From: 2-02-FULL-38-15 sp964645555
GTDB lineage: Bacteria > Patescibacteriota > Microgenomatia > Daviesbacterales > UBA10151
Assembly: GCA_964645555.1 (NCBI GenBank)
Contig: CAZYBP010000005.1
Coordinates: 1 to 35,469 of the forward strand
Reading direction: 5' to 3'
DNA: 35,469 nucleotides
The position numbers were made by a program, and so were the translations under genes. A model generated the notes under the pieces. That model did no database searches and was not told the DNA's origin. It saw only the letters and a program-made list of their open reading frames with translations. Below, in pieces: positions 15,618 through 25,603 of the stretch. Every line of letters starts with the position of its first letter. The first letter of the stretch is position 1.

Positions 15618-18600
15618 TTAAATTTTGCCTTGCATATACTGTTGAACATCAGCAGCAAGGCCATCCAAGAACATATCTACCAGTTGGTCAAAATCCGAGC
15701 ATACAAAGGTATTTTCTTCCCCAAAAATACTAGAAAGCTGTTTCTTTTCTTCTTCGCTACCCAAAAAAATTGCCCGTCGGAAGTGATCACCAAAACCAGT
15801 TTGTGGATTGATGGAGTCAACAAATCTTTTGATTTTTAGATAGTATTTAGGATTTCCACCAAAGCGAGGATCTGAATGACTATCTTCACCATCTCCAATG
15901 AAATAGAAGCTTGACATATAATCAGGGGAATTTACTGCTTCTTGATTTAAACCTGCAGCGCAATATTGTAACGCAGGAAGTATATAGGTGCCTCCTTCTG
16001 TCCTCATGGCCTTCATTAATCTGGCTTTGACAGTTGCACGAGTGCCATCCGGGTAGGCGTACTTCTCTAAGGAGTTATAGTCCTGACTATAGCCTTTAAT
16101 AGGGATAACCTGATCGTGGAAAGCTGTAAGTGCATATTTCATATAACCATGTGTTTGTACCACTCTATCAAATAATTCTAAGACAAAGACTAACAGATCT
16201 TCAGTGGCTCTTCTTTTTTCCGGACTCATTGTCATAACTGAGCGGCTAAAATCTACTGCAATCCCAGCTAAAAACAAAGGTTTTATGACCTCTTCAAATA
16301 CACGGGGATTTTTAACAGTGCCCATAATTAAATTGATAGGTTTCATCATAGCCCGCCGGTTTAACATCCCTTTTCGCCTTAGCATATCTTCATCTATATC
16401 TATACTTTGTTCGGTAGGTAAAATAGACATTAATATCTCAAACTTTTCTTCTACTTTATCCGCAACCCGCTCTCTTATTTTTAAATATTCACTGTGCAAT
16501 GCTCCTTCTGCTTCTACTCTTTTGCTTACTGTATCTAAATCAGAAGTTTGGCCGCTATCAATTTGATCGAGTAATTTTTGCATTTGTTCTTCTTCCACAA
16601 AACCATCTTGTGCCATGCTTTCTAACTCTTCCTTAAGTTTATTTTTTTTATCCTGCTCTAAAGCCTTAATTTTATCCTCTAATTCTTTTTTCATCTCCTC
16701 AAATATATCTGCCTGTTCAGCCTGTTTTCTTAATTCTTCTAATTTTTTGAAAGAATCCGCCGCATTAGCCTGTTGATCAAGTTGATCTTTTCTTTGTTGT
16801 ATCTGCTTCATGGTTTCTTGAGCTTGTTGTAAGTTGTGTTGTCCTGCTTGCATTTGTTGGTCTGAAGCCTCAGTTTCTTTTGTCTGAGCTTGAAATTTCA
16901 TGTCAGGAGGACCGGGTTTTCCTGTTTGGCCGGGCTTGCCTGGTGCACCGGGTTGGCCTTCACCTTCACTGGATTGACCATCTTCGCCTGGTTCCCCTGG
17001 TTCTGCTGCTCCATTGTCATCAGCTTGCTGTCCTGGTTCTTGTTGTTCATCTTGCTTTTGTTCTGGTTTATGTTCAGGCAGGGGAGTCGCATCAATCCTG
17101 ATCCATTTCGCTCCGTCCCACACTTCCGCCCAGGCATGTCCGGTAGTACTGTCCAATTGAGATTTACCGTTTTTAACCTTATCTACATGATCTCCAATCA
17201 CCAATCTGGTAGGCACACCCATTTTTCTCATCATGGCGATAAAAAGATTATGGGTGGAATAACATTCAAGGTATTTTGAAGTATCAATAAGTTGTATATA
17301 AGCGTTAGGAGAAGCTTGTCTTAATTTATATTGTAAAGCTTGGGCTACTTCTAGGTTACCTTCTGCCGGATAAACATGGTTGGTCTTAATATATCTTTGC
17401 ACAGCCAAAGCCCTTTCCATATTTAAGCCTGTTAGAGCACTCATAAAACTTTCGGTTTGAGCAGACAGCTGTCCACTGTACATGGGCTTAATATCTTCAG
17501 GAATAGGCGGGTTGGTAAAAAGAGTCGGTTCTTTCAAAAGATCTACAGAAAAAGTACAGGCACCAGCTGCTTTAATATAAAAACAGCCGTTTTGGTCTCT
17601 GAATAACTCAGGTGGTTTTTTACTCCCTTGGAATTTTAAGGAAGAGGCATCAAGCGCGTAACCATTGGGAATAGGTAAAGCTTTAAGGCTGCCACTAGAG
17701 ATTCTAGCAGCTGAAGTAATTGTTTGTCTCTCGCTTCCTAAAATAACAGTTTTATAAGGAGTAATAATTTTTTTCTTACTCCATGTTTTAGTAGCAACAT
17801 CATAATAACTTTTTCTGCCTGCAGCATAATATCCTAATAGTGGAGCGGTGCTGGTTCCAGATGGAGTTACATAGAAATATACACCTTCAGAGGATTTTTC
17901 TTTATTTGTTTTATATTCATCTTTATCATCTGGAGGAATAGCTGGGTCTTTAGGGCTTTGAGGTGGTCCCACTTTATTTTTGACTTTGTCTAAGTCCTTA
18001 GTTAAATCTTGCATTTGTTCTTTTCCGCCTGGTCCACCTTCTCCGCCCTCACCCTGGCCTTGCCCTTTACCTTCACCCTCTCCTTCGTCCTCACCTTGGT
18101 CTTCCTCCTTGCCTGCCTCTGTTTCTTCAGCAGATTCTTGTACTTCTTCCTGCTCAAGGGGCTTTTCAAAAACAGATTTAACCGCTGCTGTCAGTTTATC
18201 GAAAGATTCAGCGGTGCCTGATTGGACAAATTGACGGTAGGCCTCCTGTAGGGTATTAAAAACTTCCTTTTCTCCTTCAGACAATTGTGCAATTGTTTCA
18301 GCTGATCCTGCAGCTGGGATAGATCCTAAATCTTGGGTAACCCAGTTTAATTTCAAAGCTTCAAATATCTTCTCTCCGGAAGGAAGGCTGGGAAAATTTG
18401 CCATTACTTGGGTTGTTTCCTGGCGCATGGCTTCAGTAATTTGTTGTCTGCCTGTATATCCATAAGCATCAAGCAAAACTTTTCTGATCCGGCTTTGGGC
18501 AACCCGGTCATAAATTGCATCAGCAGTTTGAGTATCAATCCCGCTTCCATGCATATTGGCTATAAATTGTGCATAACGCTCATAATCATAGTAATTGACC

Positions 18601-18911
18601 TTGGCTGTTATATCTGCAACTTTGGCCAGCATAGTTGATAGATCTTTCGCTTCAAGCTCGCGGGCATCGTAGATTAAACCATTAGGTTTAAGTGCGGCTG
18701 CAGCTTGGGTAGGTGCGATCGTACCATCAAGCAAACCTTGTAAAGCAGCTGCTCTTGCAGAAGGGTCAGCAGAATAATGGAATGCCCATCCCTCGCCTGG
18801 CACAACAGGCAGCCCACCAACTGCTGCTTGTTCAGCCAGATATAAATGTTGTCTTAAAAATTCTCTGCTAATGGAGGTTGATTCTTGTCCGGTTAGGCGT
18901 TCAGGGCTCAT
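15618..18911 (-). CDS. Transglutaminase-like plus VWA domain protein
   Basis: This product of about 1097 residues has several parts. An N-terminal helical region (to about 230) is followed by an acidic Gly/Glu-rich linker and a beta-rich region. A transglutaminase-like core shows Cys in YLECYSTHNLFIAMM, His in GHAWAEVW and Asp in IRIDATP (about residues 550-605). A collagen-like Gly-x-y run of about 35 residues and a Glu/Lys/Gln coiled coil follow. The end (from about 885) is a VWA domain with a MIDAS DxSxS as AVDFSRSVM. VWA and transglutaminase proteins commonly pair with MoxR ATPases, here encoded directly upstream. I chose the ATG at 18911, two bases after the upstream stop; an ATG at 18941 would add ten residues and overlap by 28 bases. 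No signal peptide is seen. Confidence 0.85.
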   Translation of the reverse strand: MSPERLTGQESTSISREFLRQHLYLAEQAAVGGLPVVPGEGWAFHYSADPSARAAALQGLLDGTIAPTQAAAALKPNGLIYDARELEAKDLSTMLAKVADITAKVNYYDYERYAQFIANMHGSGIDTQTADAIYDRVAQSRIRKVLLDAYGYTGRQQITEAMRQETTQVMANFPSLPSGEKIFEALKLNWVTQDLGSIPAAGSAETIAQLSEGEKEVFNTLQEAYRQFVQSGTAESFDKLTAAVKSVFEKPLEQEEVQESAEETEAGKEEDQGEDEGEGEGKGQGQGEGGEGGPGGKEQMQDLTKDLDKVKNKVGPPQSPKDPAIPPDDKDEYKTNKEKSSEGVYFYVTPSGTSTAPLLGYYAAGRKSYYDVATKTWSKKKIITPYKTVILGSERQTITSAARISSGSLKALPIPNGYALDASSLKFQGSKKPPELFRDQNGCFYIKAAGACTFSVDLLKEPTLFTNPPIPEDIKPMYSGQLSAQTESFMSALTGLNMERALAVQRYIKTNHVYPAEGNLEVAQALQYKLRQASPNAYIQLIDTSKYLECYSTHNLFIAMMRKMGVPTRLVIGDHVDKVKNGKSQLDSTTGHAWAEVWDGAKWIRIDATPLPEHKPEQKQDEQQEPGQQADDNGAAEPGEPGEDGQSSEGEGQPGAPGKPGQTGKPGPPDMKFQAQTKETEASDQQMQAGQHNLQQAQETMKQIQQRKDQLDQQANAADSFKKLEELRKQAEQADIFEEMKKELEDKIKALEQDKKNKLKEELESMAQDGFVEEEQMQKLLDQIDSGQTSDLDTVSKRVEAEGALHSEYLKIRERVADKVEEKFEILMSILPTEQSIDIDEDMLRRKGMLNRRAMMKPINLIMGTVKNPRVFEEVIKPLFLAGIAVDFSRSVMTMSPEKRRATEDLLVFVLELFDRVVQTHGYMKYALTAFHDQVIPIKGYSQDYNSLEKYAYPDGTRATVKARLMKAMRTEGGTYILPALQYCAAGLNQEAVNSPDYMSSFYFIGDGEDSHSDPRFGGNPKYYLKIKRFVDSINPQTGFGDHFRRAIFLGSEEEKKQLSSIFGEENTFVCSDFDQLVDMFLDGLAADVQQYMQGKI

Positions 18912-18913
18912 GG

Positions 18914-21900
18914 TTAAGGCAAGCGCTTTGCAGACTTCCATTGTTGCATAGCGGCTCTAATTGTATCTTTTTCAGAAGCTTTATCAAAATGGCATAAGAA
19001 ATATGTATCTAGTAAGGCTCTGGCTCTGGCTTCGGGGCTCACAGTTTGTAAGGCCTTATCCTGTTCAGGAACCATACTTAAGGCATTCGCCGCTCTTCTC
19101 ATTTCCCTTCCAGTCACAGGTAAATTAACTGGCAGGGTGGGGGTTCTCTGGCCGCCAGTTTTCTCAAATGTCTTAATAAACTCCTGTCGGAGTTTGTCAC
19201 TAAATTGAACCAGGGCTAAAATAACCTCCAGGTCATAATTTTGCACTGGAGTAAGCTTGGCTGTACCATTATCAATTAAGTTAACATAGTGGTCCCATAC
19301 TTTTGTAAATTCCTCCTCGTCCAACGTTAAATCTCCCAATGAAGACACCCCGCGGGCAATACGTAATGCCTCACTTGGTGAGTAAGGGGCATTGGAGTTG
19401 GTATCTCCAGGCTTGTTTTTGCCCAAAAGCGGCGGGTAATCTATTTCCATTTCTACCATACGGCTGCGGGTGGCGATCTGAATAGGGGAGGTTCCTTTGT
19501 AACCCGGATTCATTGAGGCTATAAAGACAACTGATTCATCTGCCTTGATTACTTTACCTGATTCGGTTTTTAAAGTTATATTTCTTTTTTCATCCAGCAG
19601 TGAGTGCAGGAAAATTTGGGTGTCTTCAGGCATAGCGTTAAATTCATTAAAATATAAAACTGCTCCCGGAGTATTGATGGCGTTTAACACAGCAGAAGGA
19701 ACCTTAATAGTTTTAGTGGCTCCTTCGCTGGCATCCAGTAAAATGACCTGAGTTAAGTCTTCATCAGTTGTCCATTTTGAACAATCAAACCCAAAATATA
19801 TACGTTTAGTGCGGGCGCAAAAGATTTTAACCAATACATCTTTACCTGTTCCTGCATGTCCCTTGAGCATTAATAACCCTTCTTTCAATTTAGTCTGTGC
19901 ATTAAGATGGGTAGCCATAGTAGCTAAATAATTTTCAGTATCTTCATCAACCACCCAGTGGTTTTCCATATCCGGAACGTAGCCTTTACCATTAGCGTAT
20001 TCAATCTCAGGAGAGTTCTTTATTTTGTTAAAGCGGGTTATAAACATGAGGGTAGTGCTATGATCAGCAACAAATTGCTCATATGCGGAATTTAGCCTGT
20101 TCAACTCAGCTTGCCATGCAGGACTGACTGGTTGATCTTTAGGTCTGGTTTGAAGATGGGTTAATAGAGCTGCTTTTTTTTGATCCCTTTCCATCCTGAG
20201 TGGTGAACTGGGTCTTTCCCAAAGATCAAGTTCCTTCTTCAGCTGGATAAATTCTCCTTGGGTCATATAAGTATGAGGTATAGCACCTTTAATTTTGGTA
20301 TGTAGGCCATACCGCCACAAATCTTCATAATCATCCCCTTCAAATAGCCTGACCTTTTGCAGCTTGCCTTTGGCATCAATAAACATCACACCAACATCTC
20401 CACGAATTTGATCTAAGGTTATACCCGGGCCTTTAGTTTTTTCATCTGGAATAAAAATAAAGCTGAATTGTTTTTTTTGAGGTGCCTCTTGGTTTTTAAC
20501 TTTGTGTTCCCAAACAGGAAATAATACTTCTCCTTTTGGCCCAAATGGCTCCATTTGCTGTCCGCTTTCTGTCACCTTCACTTTAGATGCCCTGGTAATT
20601 TCTGCATACAGATTTGCAATTTTGACTTTTAAGGCTTTGCTTAGTTCAGCTGCTTTTTCCGGAGTTCTTTCTTTTAAAGCGTCAATCTCTTTTTCCAGCT
20701 GAGCCTTCTCTCCTTCGCGTGAGCTTCTTGCAATATACTCTTTGGCAGCTTGCACAGTAGGAAACCTACGCTCTGCCAGTCCGGCAACAAATGTATCAAT
20801 GTTACCGGCAACTATGACAGTTCTTTCTGCAATAACCTCTACTGCCTTTTCCCGAACATCGCGGTAAGATTTGTCAAACTTTTCTTTATAAGCATCAGCT
20901 AATTTATCAATCTCTCTTCTCGTTTGGTTAATTTGGTTCAGTACCTCAACTGCTGCTTCCGGACAATTATTTGCCATGATAGCCAGCTTTTCTCTCAGCA
21001 TTGGCAAACTGTCTTCTCTCCAGTCAGCTAATTCTCCCTTGCTGTGTATTTGATCCAGTCTTGCTTTTACTCCCACTACCATATCGGATAACTCGGCACG
21101 GATAGGTTCTGCCTGTTTTTGATAAAGTTCAGCTGTTTGGTATTGAAACCTTTGAGTGAGTCTAATAATGGCAGTGCGGGTATTTGCATCTAATAAATCG
21201 CTTATATGACTGAGTCGGTCTAATTGTTTTTGCAAGTCTGCTATGTTAGCGGTAGAGACAAACCCTTGGCTGATTTGCGGATCAAGGTTTTGCAGTAGTT
21301 TACCAGCTTCATGAGTAGCAAATACACGCTGCCTTAAATTAATTGCCTCGGCAATCCCGGCAGTCAGGAAAGCAACCTGAGCTTCTGTAAAACCCCGGCC
21401 CGACAGTTGAGCCCTCAGGGTTTCTAAAGCCTTTACGCTTTTATCATTAACTTCCTCTAAATTCCGGGCCCTTGTTAACATCTTTAAAAAATTAGCCTCT
21501 TGTGAGAGTCTGGTAGGTAATAACGCCTCAGTATCGACTCCAATTGTAGTCTCTTCTGTTGCTTTCTGTGGAGAGGTTTCAAAAAGGGCCTGGACATTAA
21601 TTCCGGCTGCCTTTTGGGCGATTTGTCTTTTCTTAAGTTCAGAAGCAATTTGGGGTAAATTAGATTCGATTACTACAAAATGCCCGCGCGCATCTACCCC
21701 TCTGATTCTGCCCTGTTTGTCAAAGACAGCTTTTTTTAAAGGTAATGTTTTTATTTCCTGGAAACTACCTTTTTCTACTAAAACTACCTCGTTACCTGTT
21801 TCAAACATAAAAAAGTTACCGCTAGGATCAAGCTGAAGAGAAGAAACCAGAGTATAATATTTCGGTAGCTGCAGATGTTCTGTTTTCCAATTGCTTGGGT

Positions 21901-22819
21901 CTCCTTCCATCCTAAGTCTAGAAACTTCAGTAGGGTTTGCTTCAGAGCAATAATAGATTACTTGCGGATCTTGGGTATCTATACAAATATTCTCTCCGAC
22001 ATGAGATAACTTGTCGCTGAATTCTGGTCTCGAGATAGAACTACCTTGTTTAACTGCAGTAACTCTATCTTCATAGACTATTAAATCAAAACCTGAAGGA
22101 TGGCGTTTAATGTACTTTATACCGCGTGTGGTCCCTTCTCGTAAGTTTGTGATTTGGTTTACAATAGGTTCAGGTACATTACCCAAGAATTCCTCTTTAC
22201 TGTCAAATCTTTTCCACTTTGAAGGATGTTCAGGTTGTCCTTCTGAATTGACAGTGCTATATGCTACGAAAATGTTTTTTCCCGCCTCATGAAACAAAAT
22301 AAAATCGCTGCCAACTACTACTTGGTGAGTTTGGGTGGGATCACCTACTTTCCAATTACTGTCGGGAATTGGAACTCTATTGGCACCTTTTCCTATAATT
22401 TTGAAGTATTGCTTGAGAAAGAGTTGAAGTTCAGTTGGACAGTCAGCAAGCGTCCTTTGACCATTAGATTGCCACTGATCAGATGTTAAATAGCTGTATT
22501 TATTTGAATTGGGGATACTACGGTAACCTCCAGTAGCAGGATTGTGAACTTGATCCTCACCTGCTCTGAGTTTGTCCCACTCAACAATTGTTAGATCGCT
22601 TATAGGGTCAAATCCGGATAATGGACGGCCAAGCTCATCCACTAAACTTAATTTTTTTGCCGGAGAAAGGATAAAAGTTAAATTGCCGAATTCCTTAACT
22701 ACTAACTGACTGGGTTTAAAGCCAGCAGCAACTTCAGCAACTGCTGTGGCAGATTTTCTTTCGCTAAACTGAATTTGCGGGAGAGGACCAGCTTCTCCCT
22801 GAGCAGTACTTACAGGCAT
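18914..22819 (-). CDS. Giant MoxR-type AAA+ ATPase protein
   Basis: The 1301-residue product ends in an AAA_5/MoxR-like ATPase. It has a Walker A-like GHAGTGKD (about 986-993), a Walker B-position VLYFNEFNAMPED (about 1054-1066), a sensor-1-like VVFIASMNPGYKG and an arginine-rich IATRSRMVEM. MoxR ATPases remodel partner proteins together with VWA proteins, and such a partner is encoded directly downstream. Residues about 1-400 are beta-rich with repeated short strands (possible propeller; low certainty), and about 400-760 is a long coiled coil. MoxR proteins are usually about 300-350 residues, so this is a large fusion. Oddities are the Asn in place of the Walker B Asp (codon AAT) and Asp in place of Ser/Thr after the Walker A Lys. 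Activity is therefore uncertain. Confidence 0.85.
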   Translation of the reverse strand: MPVSTAQGEAGPLPQIQFSERKSATAVAEVAAGFKPSQLVVKEFGNLTFILSPAKKLSLVDELGRPLSGFDPISDLTIVEWDKLRAGEDQVHNPATGGYRSIPNSNKYSYLTSDQWQSNGQRTLADCPTELQLFLKQYFKIIGKGANRVPIPDSNWKVGDPTQTHQVVVGSDFILFHEAGKNIFVAYSTVNSEGQPEHPSKWKRFDSKEEFLGNVPEPIVNQITNLREGTTRGIKYIKRHPSGFDLIVYEDRVTAVKQGSSISRPEFSDKLSHVGENICIDTQDPQVIYYCSEANPTEVSRLRMEGDPSNWKTEHLQLPKYYTLVSSLQLDPSGNFFMFETGNEVVLVEKGSFQEIKTLPLKKAVFDKQGRIRGVDARGHFVVIESNLPQIASELKKRQIAQKAAGINVQALFETSPQKATEETTIGVDTEALLPTRLSQEANFLKMLTRARNLEEVNDKSVKALETLRAQLSGRGFTEAQVAFLTAGIAEAINLRQRVFATHEAGKLLQNLDPQISQGFVSTANIADLQKQLDRLSHISDLLDANTRTAIIRLTQRFQYQTAELYQKQAEPIRAELSDMVVGVKARLDQIHSKGELADWREDSLPMLREKLAIMANNCPEAAVEVLNQINQTRREIDKLADAYKEKFDKSYRDVREKAVEVIAERTVIVAGNIDTFVAGLAERRFPTVQAAKEYIARSSREGEKAQLEKEIDALKERTPEKAAELSKALKVKIANLYAEITRASKVKVTESGQQMEPFGPKGEVLFPVWEHKVKNQEAPQKKQFSFIFIPDEKTKGPGITLDQIRGDVGVMFIDAKGKLQKVRLFEGDDYEDLWRYGLHTKIKGAIPHTYMTQGEFIQLKKELDLWERPSSPLRMERDQKKAALLTHLQTRPKDQPVSPAWQAELNRLNSAYEQFVADHSTTLMFITRFNKIKNSPEIEYANGKGYVPDMENHWVVDEDTENYLATMATHLNAQTKLKEGLLMLKGHAGTGKDVLVKIFCARTKRIYFGFDCSKWTTDEDLTQVILLDASEGATKTIKVPSAVLNAINTPGAVLYFNEFNAMPEDTQIFLHSLLDEKRNITLKTESGKVIKADESVVFIASMNPGYKGTSPIQIATRSRMVEMEIDYPPLLGKNKPGDTNSNAPYSPSEALRIARGVSSLGDLTLDEEEFTKVWDHYVNLIDNGTAKLTPVQNYDLEVILALVQFSDKLRQEFIKTFEKTGGQRTPTLPVNLPVTGREMRRAANALSMVPEQDKALQTVSPEARARALLDTYFLCHFDKASEKDTIRAAMQQWKSAKRLP

Positions 22820-22846
22820 AATATCTATATCTTACACCCAAAGAAT

Positions 22847-23194
22847 TTACTGGGGAAGGCGGGAGTTTTGTTTAATGTATTCAGTGTCTGCTCGTAATCT
22901 CTGTTCCATATCAGCAGCCAGTCCCGGCACCTGGGCAGCCAAAAGCTGTACTTTTTCTGCCATTTCCGGACCAGCTGGATCAAGTTGTTCAATTTGGCTA
23001 AATTGTTGCTCGTCCAATCTGTTTACTAAAGTTTCCATTACCGCCTGATAAAAATGTTCTCTTATTTGCCCGGACAATTGATTTTTTTGTTCTAAGGATA
23101 AATTAACAAATCCCGCTGCTTGCAGACATTCTGAGATTAAGCTTTGTATATAATCGTTTATTCCCTGATTAATATTTTGTGTTATTGGATCCAT
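22847..23194 (-). CDS. Small helical protein of the MoxR/VWA operon
   Basis: This 115-residue, all-helical, acidic protein has no signal or membrane segment. Its pattern (NDYIQSLISECLQAAGFVNLSLEQKNQLSGQIREHFYQAVMETLVNRLDEQQFSQIEQL) recalls small DUF5663-like proteins found in this type of genome, but I cannot confirm that. It lies 8 bases after the glycine-rich membrane protein gene and 27 bases before the MoxR gene, so it is co-transcribed. An adaptor or chaperone role is a guess. Confidence 0.7.
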   Translation of the reverse strand: MDPITQNINQGINDYIQSLISECLQAAGFVNLSLEQKNQLSGQIREHFYQAVMETLVNRLDEQQFSQIEQLDPAGPEMAEKVQLLAAQVPGLAADMEQRLRADTEYIKQNSRLPQ

Positions 23195-23202
23195 ATTTTA
23201 AT

Positions 23203-25515
23203 TTAGGCTACTTTTTTCTTCAGAAACTCTGAAGCCAAAGTTTTTACTCCCTGCATATTCATTACTTTACCAACTGGTAGCTGCCGATCTAAGACAGTCC
23301 CGGTAGTGCCGTAGTATTGAGATGTGATTCCGTTTTCTTCAGCCAGCTTTCGTCCTAATTCCCAGGCTTGTTGATTATTTAGGCCTAAGGATCTACCGAG
23401 TTTTTCTGTTATTCCGGCTACGCTATCTCCGCTTTGAAGGGCGTAATTTTCATCAAGATGAAGATTCGTAAAAGCTTCAGTAACCTGGTTTTGGGCAGCT
23501 TCTGCAGCCCGGGCAGCAGCCTGTTCTGCAGCAGCTTTGGTAGCCGCAGCTGCCTGGTCAGCCGGAGATAAAACTCCCCCCGCTGCAAGAGCGGATTTTG
23601 CGTCAGCCAGCTGTTGTTGTATGTTATCAAAATCAGCTCTTGGGACATATTCTGTTAGTGAGGGCGCTCGAACTGTTTGTTGAAGAGTATCAAACTGGGT
23701 TTTTAAAGCATTGTAGGCTATTCTTTGATCCTCAAGCTGGCTTTTCAAGGCATCAAAATCAGCTTGAGATATAACATTTTCTGCTTGAGCTTTGGCTGCT
23801 TCTGCCGCTGAGGCTGCTGCTTGTTGAGTAGCCTCTTGGCTTGCATCTACTGCCCCTCCAATATTTGCCCAACGGCCAATCTCTCCTGCCTTTTCTCCTA
23901 TTGCCTGGCCAATTCCGCCAGTAATATCTCCCACTTTTTTTCCTACAGCCCCGGCTGCTTCTCCTAGTTGTTCTGCGCCGGGAATTTGGCCAATTGACTG
24001 GCTGGCTACAGCCCCGGCTGCCCCCACATTTTTAACTGCTTCAGTGGCTGCCTCGCCAAGACCACCAAGGTTTGGTATAAATCCTTTGGCGTTTTCGCTA
24101 AGAAACTTTTTGACCCCAAGAGGATCGTTGACTCCGACGACTTCCATCAAAGCTCCTGCTCCTGCTCCGGTGATTGCCCCAAATAGAGCTGCCCTTCCTA
24201 GCTTGCCTTTATCTACCTGTGTAAAAACCTCTCTAGTTCTTGATGATTCCTTAAGTTTTTGTAAAAAGATAGCTTTTCTGGAGGTTAAGTCCGGACTTGA
24301 TTCCTTAACCCTGGCGGAAAGGTTGGCATCAACCTGGCGAATATATTCTACAGCTGCTCCTGCTACTGCACCCACAAAGCCACCTGCTACTACAGTGCCT
24401 GTTACTCCTCCTCCAACTGCTCCAGCCAAGCCGCTCCAAGAGACAATGCCTTTAGCCAATTCTTTGGCTCCCCAGCGTATCCCACCTAGCCCAATTCCTC
24501 TGAAGGCCAGTTCCGGTAAAGGTTTGCCGAAAACCCGGGTATTTTCTAACCGCTGAGCAATTGTTTCTATGATCCGTTCTCTTCTACTTCTTTCTAGAGG
24601 GGAGGGTACTGGTTCTCTGGTAGCCTCATTTATGGCTGTTGGTTCTTCAGTGGGTGGTGCGGTAATTTCTCCGCCTGTATCCTGGTCTTCTCTAGCTCCA
24701 GTTAATTCCCCGGCAGATTCTTCGGTTTGGGCTGCTGCAGGTATTTCTTCCGCCGCAGCGGTTGCTTCCTCGGGCCCTCCAGGTTCTGGAATTGTCTCAT
24801 CTCCTGTTGGGGATTGTTCTGATAGGGTTGTAGTAGAACCTTCCTCCTCAGCGTTCACCTGGGGTGCTTGTGTGGGTTGGGATGGGGGGCGCTTGAAGGG
24901 GTTTCGATTTTCAATTTCTCTAAGAAGCCTTTCTGCCCACTTAGTTCTGGGAGCTTCTGTAGGGACTGGAGGTTCCCCGGTTGGGGGAGCTGGAGTTTCG
25001 TCAACAGCTGCGGCTTCAATAGTTCCTGCTTCTCCGCCATCAGCCGGTTGTGGTGTAACGGTTCCTTCACCCAATGATGCTGCTGCTTCTTCAAAAGAAG
25101 GAATATCAGATCCTGCCGGTTTTGCTCCGCCTCGTCCTTTGCTCTGTCTCTTAGCTTGTTTCCTCCTTGTGGTTTCGCCGTTAGTTGGGAGTTCTGCTGT
25201 TGTCGTAGCCTCGGGAGCAGGAGATACTTCAGCCGACGGAACTGCTGGTGCAGATTCTACTCGATTTCTTCGCATATCTTCTAATACAGTTATTAGTTCA
25301 GGGTCTTCTTCTGATGATCTAGAGCTCTCTTCTCCTATGGCTGCTAATGCACGATCAGGCTGGATTGGCGGTTCTACTACAGGTGATTCCACCGGGGCTG
25401 CTGGTCCGGTCGGACGTTTACTTCCTCTTCCTGTTCTGGCGTTTAAAGCTTCCCCGTTAGTTTGGGGTAGTGGCTGTGGTCTTTCGGGTCCAACACCGCT
25501 GGGTAGTTCTGACAT
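23203..25515 (-). CDS. Large membrane protein with glycine-zipper helices and LysM-like C-terminus
   Basis: I do not recognise the 770-residue protein as a whole. Residues 1-310 are Pro/Glu/Thr-rich and probably disordered. Two Gly/Ala-rich hydrophobic segments follow (about 355-390 and 438-460, e.g. GVTGTVVAGGFVGAVAGAAV). A Gly/Ala amphipathic region and an Ala-rich coiled coil (about 560-680) come next. The C-terminus (about 687-735, ENYALQSGDSVAGITEKLGRS) resembles a LysM-type 'GDSV..I' start. It is the first gene of the four-gene operon, so it may anchor the system in the envelope. Orientation in the membrane is uncertain. A 317-codon open frame on the opposite strand is a composition artefact. 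Confidence 0.75.
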   Translation of the reverse strand: MSELPSGVGPERPQPLPQTNGEALNARTGRGSKRPTGPAAPVESPVVEPPIQPDRALAAIGEESSRSSEEDPELITVLEDMRRNRVESAPAVPSAEVSPAPEATTTAELPTNGETTRRKQAKRQSKGRGGAKPAGSDIPSFEEAAASLGEGTVTPQPADGGEAGTIEAAAVDETPAPPTGEPPVPTEAPRTKWAERLLREIENRNPFKRPPSQPTQAPQVNAEEEGSTTTLSEQSPTGDETIPEPGGPEEATAAAEEIPAAAQTEESAGELTGAREDQDTGGEITAPPTEEPTAINEATREPVPSPLERSRRERIIETIAQRLENTRVFGKPLPELAFRGIGLGGIRWGAKELAKGIVSWSGLAGAVGGGVTGTVVAGGFVGAVAGAAVEYIRQVDANLSARVKESSPDLTSRKAIFLQKLKESSRTREVFTQVDKGKLGRAALFGAITGAGAGALMEVVGVNDPLGVKKFLSENAKGFIPNLGGLGEAATEAVKNVGAAGAVASQSIGQIPGAEQLGEAAGAVGKKVGDITGGIGQAIGEKAGEIGRWANIGGAVDASQEATQQAAASAAEAAKAQAENVISQADFDALKSQLEDQRIAYNALKTQFDTLQQTVRAPSLTEYVPRADFDNIQQQLADAKSALAAGGVLSPADQAAAATKAAAEQAAARAAEAAQNQVTEAFTNLHLDENYALQSGDSVAGITEKLGRSLGLNNQQAWELGRKLAEENGITSQYYGTTGTVLDRQLPVGKVMNMQGVKTLASEFLKKKVA

Positions 25516-25603
25516 AAAATAACTTTCTACATTAATAGTACTACTTCATAATAATAATTTCAAATCTGTGTACTGGAACCCTAGATACCGCCTTAATTCC
25601 CCT

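Noticed and set aside
16890..17279. 129-codon plus-strand open frame with many aromatic residues
   Set aside because: Antisense to the collagen-like and transglutaminase region of the VWA protein; a second overlapping frame there is open for the same compositional reason.
24569..25522. A 317-codon plus-strand open frame with Ser/Gly/Val-rich product
   Set aside because: It lies fully antisense to the 770-residue protein's Pro/Glu/Thr-rich region, whose codon composition removes stops on the other strand; no SD, no domain.
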